A stretch of DNA of 11,988 nt from Clostridiales bacterium (GTDB taxonomy: Bacteria > Bacillota > Clostridia > Oscillospirales > Acutalibacteraceae): NCBI GenBank assembly GCA_019421725.1, contig JAHZES010000046.1, positions 1 through 11,988 of the forward strand, in the 5' to 3' direction. Of the stretch, positions 1 through 4,505 are shown piece by piece. The notes beneath the pieces were generated by a model. That model worked only from the letters and a program-made list of their open reading frames with translations, searched no databases and was not told where the DNA came from. The first letter of the stretch is position 1; every line of letters begins with the position of its first letter. The position numbers and the translations under genes were made by a program.

Positions 1-46
1 CACGCCGCCAGCGTTCGTCCTGAGCCAGGATCAAACTCTCTAAAAA
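1..46 (-). rRNA. rrs: 16S ribosomal RNA, 5' end only
   Basis: The reverse complement of bases 1-39 is the near-universal 5' sequence of bacterial 16S rRNA: AGAGTTTGATCCTGGCTCAG followed by GACGAACGCTGGCGGCGTG. Counting back from the AGAGTTTGATC element, which sits at position 8 in E. coli numbering, puts the mature 5' end near base 46. Only this short start is present; the rest of the gene lies beyond the left edge of the window. The exact processed end is inferred, not seen. Confidence 0.97.
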
Positions 47-304
47 ATTGTATCAAAACGACTCTCTTTCAAGATCCGCTCTAACCATTCTTCAGAGCTT
101 TGATTGCTCTTTCTTCGATACACTGACTGTATCTTCGTACTAAATTTCCGGAAGTTTTTTATACTTCTCAAATTCATTACGGGTTCTTTTTTTCTTGTCT
201 TCTGTGTTGTTTAATTTTCAAGGTTCCATTTGGCCTCTCAGAACGCTTCCGTCGCATTCTCATGCGCTTTTTCGTCCCTCTGTTTGCCCCGCTCCGAAGA
301 GCGC
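47..304 (-). other. 16S rRNA transcribed leader
   Basis: This is the transcribed leader between the rRNA promoter and the mature 16S end, read leftward. It holds no gene. It is dense in short perfect hairpins. From the 5' end these are CGCTC-TTCG-GAGCG (303-290, a UUCG tetraloop), CGCAT-GAGA-ATGCG (266-253, a GNRA tetraloop), GAAGT/ACTTC (167-151), GATACA/TGTATC (133-117) and AGAGC/GCTCT (110-94). At about 227-205 the leftward strand reads GGAACCTTGAAAATTAAACA, which resembles the boxA antitermination element of Bacillota rRNA leaders (TTCTTTGAAAAC-type). The role of these elements in antitermination and RNase processing is inferred from other rRNA operons. Confidence 0.75.
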
Positions 305-310
305 TTGACT

Positions 311-365
311 ATAATACCACGTCCCTACCCCTCTTGTCAACACTTTTTTTAATATTTTTTGAATG
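311..365 (-). promoter_or_regulatory. rRNA operon promoter with UP-like element
   Basis: On the leftward strand a perfect -35 box TTGACA (340-335) is followed after 18 bases by TATTAT (316-311). Just upstream of the -35 box, 341-365 is almost pure A/T with two A-tracts around ATATT, as expected for an UP element that binds the RNA polymerase alpha subunit. The predicted start is near 303-305, right at the base of the first leader hairpin. Position, strength and the 16S gene downstream all agree. Confidence 0.85.
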
Positions 366-396
366 GTATTTTTTGTGACGCCAGTTTGTCCATATA

Positions 397-424
397 TAGT
401 GGTCGTCTGCGGGAGAGACCACTA
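397..424. repeat. 8-bp inverted repeat over a stop codon
   Basis: TAGTGGTC (397-404) and GACCACTA (417-424) are perfect inverted repeats around a 12-base loop. The TAG stop codon of the lipoprotein gene (424-422) forms the outer end of the stem. No T-run follows on either strand, so it is not a standard intrinsic terminator. It may protect the 3' end of the mRNA, or it may be a weak stop between this gene and the rRNA promoter starting about 60 bases downstream. Confidence 0.5.
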
Positions 425-1789
425 CGGTTCCGGAAAAGGCTTCAGACTGAGCCAGACGGTAACGGCATTTTGGTTCTTCGCCCTTGTATATTGAATATCC
501 TCCGTAACAAACCGATTGACCGAGCCGCTGCTCTGGTTGGCGCGCCGCATCAAATAGACCAGTTTATACGGCTGCTCCGTAATCAGCATGGAAACGCTCT
601 CCTCATAATCCATGGAAGGATCGAACCGTACGGTCAGCATCGTGCTTCCGCCCGCCAGCATATTCTGCAGCCGGGCGAGCAGCCGCTGGTCGTTTTCTTC
701 ATCAAATCCGTTCAGGTAAACGGCGCAGCGGTTAAAATAATTCAGCGCGACGGCTGTACACTCCGGAACCCAAAGGTTATACTGCTCCCCGCCGTCCCCT
801 TCCGGGTAAACTGGATCGATCGTATGGTCGACCTGCAAAACTTCCGAGGATACATTGAAATAATCGTAACGAATGTGCTGCTCCGTGTCGTTCCACGTGG
901 CATCGAGATAATACCATTCTCCGTCCAGAAGGACCGCGTTCCACGCGTGGGCAACTCCCTGAGACGCACCGGAAATCACGGTGCTTTCGATTCCGGCGTA
1001 ACAGAGCAGCAGCTTCATGGCCAGCGCATATCCCTGGCAAACCGCTTTTCCCTCCACCAGCGCGCCGTATGCGGTAAACGGCTCCGGATCTTCCGCAGAA
1101 CCGACCGCCTCCTTATCATATGCTACAGAGGCGAGCAGCGCGTCGTGCAGCGCCAGCTCGCGGTTAAAGACCGGCTGCTTTCTGTCGAGCACCGCGCACA
1201 TTTTACGCACTGCCTGCGCCAGCTTTTGAATCCGCTGCCCGCATTCCTTGGCGGAATAATAGGAATACAGTTCTACCACGGTTCCCCGGCCGCCGTTGTC
1301 GTAGCCAAAGCGGTTGGCGATCCAGAAAATCTGCGGATTATCACTGCGCATAGCGGAAAGCGCCAGCCTCAGCTCCCGTTCGCTGAGCCTGATCCCCTCC
1401 AGAAAAACGCCCGCCGTGCGGTATTCCCCGCGTTCGTTGCGGCTTGACGTAATGGTGGAAACCGCTTCCAGCATCGCGTCGTATGCCTGCCGGGTCGCCT
1501 GATTCGGCAGCTTTTCATACTCCTGCCGCATCTTTGCGCACTCAAACGGCGTCTGTGCCTGCGGAACGGCGGTGTTCACCTGGTTGGGAAACATATTGCG
1601 GGAGGAGACCTCTTCCCACGCGGGCTTATCGCCGGGCGTTCTTCCCGACGAAACCTCCTCCCGGGAGGAAATCGGCTGCTCCTGCACCGAAGAAGCCGGG
1701 TCGCTCCAGACCGTACATCCGCAGACCGGCAGCAGCGCCAGCACCAGCGCCAACGCTATTCTCCGTTTTGCAGTCCGCAGCCGACTCAT
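422..1789 (-). CDS. Lipoprotein with transglutaminase-like protease fold domain
   Basis: 455 aa, predicted to be exported and lipid-anchored outside the membrane. Residues 4-10 are basic, 11-22 hydrophobic, and VCGC (22-25) fits a lipobox with Cys25 as the lipidated residue. Residues 26-80 are a Ser/Pro/Glu-rich linker and about 80-200 look helical. The core from about 205 carries the transglutaminase/cysteine-protease triad: Cys251 in AVCQGYA, His281 in VAHAWN and Asp296 in YYLDATWND. The YFNVSS stretch after the Asp is also common in Bacillota members. The C-terminal 100 residues are not recognised. The ATG at 1789 has a strong AAGGAGG (1804-1798) 8 bases upstream. The family is known to include peptidases and peptide-crosslinking enzymes; a role in wall or surface protein processing is inferred. 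No partner gene is adjacent. Confidence 0.88.
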   Translation of the reverse strand: MSRLRTAKRRIALALVLALLPVCGCTVWSDPASSVQEQPISSREEVSSGRTPGDKPAWEEVSSRNMFPNQVNTAVPQAQTPFECAKMRQEYEKLPNQATRQAYDAMLEAVSTITSSRNERGEYRTAGVFLEGIRLSERELRLALSAMRSDNPQIFWIANRFGYDNGGRGTVVELYSYYSAKECGQRIQKLAQAVRKMCAVLDRKQPVFNRELALHDALLASVAYDKEAVGSAEDPEPFTAYGALVEGKAVCQGYALAMKLLLCYAGIESTVISGASQGVAHAWNAVLLDGEWYYLDATWNDTEQHIRYDYFNVSSEVLQVDHTIDPVYPEGDGGEQYNLWVPECTAVALNYFNRCAVYLNGFDEENDQRLLARLQNMLAGGSTMLTVRFDPSMDYEESVSMLITEQPYKLVYLMRRANQSSGSVNRFVTEDIQYTRAKNQNAVTVWLSLKPFPEP

Positions 1790-1886
1790 CCCATTCCCCT
1801 CCTTATATCACAGACCTTATTATTATTGTTGTTTCTGTTTGAAAAACACCGGACGCCAAAAATATTTAAATTTTTACCTCGTATTA

Positions 1887-1914
1887 ATGTTACCATATTC
1901 CCGCAAAAAGTAAA
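1887..1914 (-). promoter_or_regulatory. Possible promoter of the lipoprotein gene
   Basis: Leftward strand: TTTACT (1914-1909), a 16-base spacer, then TGG-TAACAT (1895-1887), which looks like an extended -10 box. It would give a 5' untranslated region of about 90 nt before the ATG at 1789. Both boxes match the consensus only in part. The rest of this 395-base intergenic stretch (1790-2184) is A/T-rich and shows no further gene. Confidence 0.35.
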
Positions 1915-2036
1915 GCCTCGGAAAATATTACTTTGCATGATATTCTATTTAAATTTTTGTTGAAAACCAACACCGGCGCGGGCTGCCCTCAGGTGTAAAC
2001 TTTTTTTGAATTTCGTCGGAAAGCCGGGATTTCCGC

Positions 2037-2064
2037 TTTAAATTCTGAATATTTATGATATAAT
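2037..2064 (+). promoter_or_regulatory. Extended -10 promoter of the Cys-rich-tail gene
   Basis: A perfect TATAAT (2059-2064) is preceded by TGA, making an extended -10 element. A partial -35 box TTTAAA (2037-2042) lies 16 bases upstream. Transcription would start near 2071, giving a leader of about 115 nt before the ATG at 2185. The weak -35 is typical for extended -10 promoters. Confidence 0.75.
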
Positions 2065-2088
2065 AACAAACAGAATTTCATAAATTCT
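2040..2088. repeat. Operator-like repeats around the promoter start site
   Basis: AGAATTT-CAT-AAATTCT (2072-2088) is a perfect palindrome with 7-bp arms placed at the predicted transcription start. A third copy of the half-site, AAATTCTG (2040-2047), lies in the spacer between the -35 and -10 boxes and pairs as an 8-bp inverted repeat with CAGAATTT (2071-2078). The half-sites therefore flank the -10 box, as operators often do. A repressor site is an inference, and A/T-rich DNA makes some chance matches likely. Confidence 0.45.
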
Positions 2089-2123
2089 CCCTGCAGCGTC
2101 CGCATTTTTGGGGACACCCTGCA

Positions 2124-2148
2124 CGGCGCCGTTCAGCAAAGGGCGCCG
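2124..2148 (+). other. Leader hairpin upstream of the Cys-rich-tail gene
   Basis: CGGCGCC (2124-2130) and GGCGCCG (2142-2148) form a perfect 7-bp GC stem with an 11-base loop inside the 5' untranslated region, ending 19 bases before the ribosome binding site. No T-run follows, so it is not a terminator. It could affect mRNA stability or translation. I do not recognise a known riboswitch class here. Confidence 0.5.
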
Positions 2149-2184
2149 GAACACCGTTTGAATATTTGGAAAGGGGTCTTACAG

Positions 2185-2826
2185 ATGACTTTTTTTGATG
2201 AAGTAGGCAAACGCCTGAGCTATGCCGTTTCGGAGGTCAGCTCCCGAACAAAGGAATTCACCGCCGTTACCAAGCTGAACAACTCAATTTCCGCCCGCGA
2301 GCGCGAAATTGAATCCGCTTATGCGCAGATCGGCAAGCTGCTGTTCGAGCGCGAAGCGGCCGACCCGGAAAGCCCCGCAGCCGCGCTCTGCGCTAAAATC
2401 AGCGCCAACCGCGAGGCGATCGACGAAATGCGCGCCCGCATTGTAAAGGTGAAGGAAGAGCAGAAGGACGCGCGCAAAGCAAAGTCCGACGAACTGTTCG
2501 GCAAGCCCGCAGCCTCGGCCGGCGCGCAGGATGCTTCCGTTGAGAATTGCCCCTGCTGCTCCGCCGACGCAGACTGCGCCGCTCCTGCGGAAAGCTGCTC
2601 TGCCGAAAAGGCCGAAGAGAGCCCCTGCACAGCCTGCTGCGAAGCGGCAGCCGAGGCGGCAGAGCCCTCCGCCGATACCGTTTCCGAAGCTGCCGAGGCC
2701 GCGTGCGCGGTCGCAGACTGCGCCTGCTGCAAGGCGGCGGATCCTGCGGAAACCGCAGAAGAAAAGGCCGAAAGCGCCGACCAGAACCTGAGCGATTTTT
2801 ACAAAAAGCCGGATGATAACACCTGA
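2185..2826 (+). CDS. Coiled-coil protein with Cys/Ala-rich tail, function unknown
   Basis: 213 aa, no signal peptide or membrane segment, so probably cytoplasmic. The first 100 residues start MTFFDEVGKRLSYAV and continue as a charged, helix-forming region. This resembles Bacillota proteins described as zinc-ribbon proteins, which pair such a helical N-terminus with a C-terminal CxxC zinc ribbon. Here that ribbon is replaced by a low-complexity, acidic, Ala-rich tail (about 101-213) with twelve cysteines at 122, 124, 125, 131, 138, 148, 151, 152, 174, 179, 181 and 182, including the clusters CPCC, CTACC and CACC. It then ends in a short polar segment (DFYKKPDDNT). The ATG at 2185 is chosen over an in-frame TTG at 2158 because GGAAAGGGG (2168-2176) sits 8 bases upstream of the ATG. 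The function is unknown; metal binding or disulfide bonding by the tail is an inference. Confidence 0.85.
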   Translation: MTFFDEVGKRLSYAVSEVSSRTKEFTAVTKLNNSISAREREIESAYAQIGKLLFEREAADPESPAAALCAKISANREAIDEMRARIVKVKEEQKDARKAKSDELFGKPAASAGAQDASVENCPCCSADADCAAPAESCSAEKAEESPCTACCEAAAEAAEPSADTVSEAAEAACAVADCACCKAADPAETAEEKAESADQNLSDFYKKPDDNT

Positions 2827-2867
2827 TCTTTCGCGCCTCCCTTTTAAAGGCGCGGAGGGTTGACCGT

Positions 2868-2877
2868 CCGATATCGG
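2868..2877. repeat. 10-bp palindrome upstream of glpK
   Basis: CCGATATCGG is a perfect 10-bp palindrome placed right before the terminator-like stem of the glpK leader, three bases after a -35-like TTGACC (2860-2865). No good -10 box follows that TTGACC, so I do not call a promoter. The palindrome could be a protein site, or part of an RNA fold competing with the adjacent stem. Confidence 0.3.
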
Positions 2878-2916
2878 CCGCTACCGGAATGCTTCTTCTT
2901 CCGGCGGCGGTTTTTT
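2878..2916 (+). terminator. Terminator or attenuator directly before glpK
   Basis: CCGC-TA-CCGGAA (2878-2889) pairs with TTCCGG-CG-GCGG (2899-2910). This is a 12-position stem with one G-U pair and one A-C mismatch, a 9-base loop, and an immediate run of six T (2911-2916). It has the full form of an intrinsic terminator. The glpK ribosome binding site AAAGGAG starts at 2918, so there is no room for a promoter between terminator and gene. Either it is leaky and serves the upstream gene, or it is a regulated attenuator. Another short stem, CGCGCC/GGCGCG (2832-2837/2849-2854), lies upstream. Confidence 0.75.
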
Positions 2917-2934
2917 CAAAGGAGACACTTTCGC

Positions 2935-4416
2935 ATGGAAAAAAATTATGTTCTGGCTCTGGATCAGGGCACCACGAGTTCCCGTGCAATCCTTTTTGAC
3001 CGGCAGCAGCGGATCGTCGCTTCTGCCCAACGGGAATTCAAGCAGATCTTTCCGCAGCCGGGTTACGTGGAGCACGACCCGGGCGAAATTTTCGCCTCGC
3101 AAAGCGGCGTGATGAACGATGCGATCACCCGCAGCGGCATTGATCCCGCAGAAATTGCCGCTATCGGAATCACAAACCAGCGCGAGACCACCATTGTGTG
3201 GGACAAATCTACCGGGCTTCCCGTTTATAACGCCATCGTCTGGCAGTGCCGCCGCACGGCGGACATCTGCCGCCGGCTGGAGGAGGCCGGGCTGGGAGAA
3301 ACGGTCCGCAAAAAAACCGGGCTGCTAATCGACGCCTATTTTTCCGCTACAAAAATCAAGTGGATCCTGGACAACGTTCCCGACGCACGCCGCCGCGCGG
3401 AGGCCGGCGAGCTGCTGTTCGGAACGGTCGATACCTGGCTGCTCTGGAACCTGACCGGCGGCAGGGTCCATGTAACAGATTATACGAACGCTTCGCGCAC
3501 CATGCTGTTCAATATTCACACGTTGGAATGGGACAGAGAGCTTTGCACTGCGCTCGGTGTTCCGATGTGCATGCTACCGGAGGTAAAAAGCAGCAGCGAG
3601 GTCTACGCCGAGGCTCCCGTTGCCGGGCAGATGATTCCCGTCGCCGGTATGGCGGGCGACCAGCAGGCGGCGCTTTTCGGTCAGGCCTGTTTTGAAAAGG
3701 GCGAGGCAAAAAATACATACGGCACCGGCTGCTTTTTGCTGATGAACACCGGCGCGGAGCCCTGCGAAAGCCGTAACGGCCTGGTGACAACCATTGCCGC
3801 CAGCGCCGGTAAAAACGTGCGTTATGCGCTGGAAGGAAGCGTTTTTTCCGGCGGCTCGGTCATCCAGTGGCTGCGAGACGAGCTGCGGCTGATCGATTCC
3901 GCAGCCGACAGCGAATACTTTGCGAAAAAGGTGCCGGACAACGGCGGTGTCTATCTGGTTCCCGCATTTACCGGCCTTGGCGCGCCGCATTGGGACATGT
4001 ACGCCCGCGGCACCATTACCGGACTGACCCGCGGCGCGAACCGCTACCATATTATCCGCGCTGCGTTGGAGAGCATCGCCTTTCAAACGCGCGACGTTCT
4101 TGCCGCCATGCTTGCCGATACGGGCGTCTCTCTTTCCGCGCTGAAGGTGGACGGCGGCGCTTCGGCGAACGACCTTCTCATGCAGTTTCAGTCGGACATT
4201 ATGGGTGTGCCTGTGCAGCGCCCAAAGGTGCGCGAAACAACGGCGCTTGGCGCGGCGTACCTTGCCGGGCTGGCCGTCGGTCTGTGGAATTCCCCCGAAG
4301 AGATCCGGCAAAATCAGGTGGTGGAGCGTGTGTTCACTCCTGCGCTGCCGGAAAACGAACGCGCCCGGCTGCTCTCCGGGTGGGAGCACGCTCTGGAGAA
4401 GACTCTGGAAAAATAA
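2935..4416 (+). CDS. glpK: Glycerol kinase
   Basis: 493 aa, full length for the FGGY carbohydrate kinase family (about 500 aa). It makes sn-glycerol 3-phosphate from glycerol and ATP in the cytoplasm. Seen directly: the N-terminal phosphate-binding motif DQGTTSS (10-16); NQRET with Arg83 and Glu84 plus Tyr135, matching E. coli glycerol contacts; Asp242 in AGDQQAALFGQ, the expected catalytic base; TYGTG (261-265); and VDGGASAND (405-413) in the second ATPase half. The ATG at 2935 has AAAGGAG 10 bases upstream; a 25-residue in-frame extension has no homology support. The region before Asp242 reads APVAGQMIPVAG. It lacks the phosphorylatable His (HFYG/HFFG-type loop) of many Bacillota enzymes and the GGTR fructose-1,6-bisphosphate site of E. 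coli. No glpF, glpD or glpP is adjacent. Confidence 0.97.
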   Translation: MEKNYVLALDQGTTSSRAILFDRQQRIVASAQREFKQIFPQPGYVEHDPGEIFASQSGVMNDAITRSGIDPAEIAAIGITNQRETTIVWDKSTGLPVYNAIVWQCRRTADICRRLEEAGLGETVRKKTGLLIDAYFSATKIKWILDNVPDARRRAEAGELLFGTVDTWLLWNLTGGRVHVTDYTNASRTMLFNIHTLEWDRELCTALGVPMCMLPEVKSSSEVYAEAPVAGQMIPVAGMAGDQQAALFGQACFEKGEAKNTYGTGCFLLMNTGAEPCESRNGLVTTIAASAGKNVRYALEGSVFSGGSVIQWLRDELRLIDSAADSEYFAKKVPDNGGVYLVPAFTGLGAPHWDMYARGTITGLTRGANRYHIIRAALESIAFQTRDVLAAMLADTGVSLSALKVDGGASANDLLMQFQSDIMGVPVQRPKVRETTALGAAYLAGLAVGLWNSPEEIRQNQVVERVFTPALPENERARLLSGWEHALEKTLEK

Positions 4417-4424
4417 ATGATGTC

Positions 4425-4469
4425 AAAAAAGCGGCGAGGCCCTCTTCTTCGGAAAGCCCGCCGCTTTTT
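4425..4469. terminator. Bidirectional terminator between convergent genes
   Basis: GCGGCG-A-GGC (4431-4440) pairs with GCC-CGCCGC (4456-4464) around one bulged A. The stem is flanked by six A on the left (4425-4430) and five T on the right (4465-4469). Read rightward it ends glpK; read leftward it gives the same stem followed by six T and ends the glycoside hydrolase gene. Both stop codons lie within 45 bases. Confidence 0.9.
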
Positions 4470-4505
4470 CCTGCGTCGTAAACCTGAATCGTTTTTTGTC
4501 TGCCG

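Noticed and set aside
359..1447. 362-aa plus-strand open frame opposite the lipoprotein gene
   Set aside because: It starts inside the A/T-rich rRNA promoter region without a ribosome binding site and overlaps a gene with an intact catalytic triad.
2527..2826. Tandem repeat, or horizontal insertion in the Cys-rich tail
   Set aside because: The tail is low-complexity at the protein level, but I see no exact DNA repeat unit and the GC-rich codon use matches the neighbours.
2860..2934. 25-residue N-terminal extension of GlpK from an upstream start
   Set aside because: It would run through the terminator stem and ribosome binding site, and GlpK proteins start just before the DQGTTSS motif.
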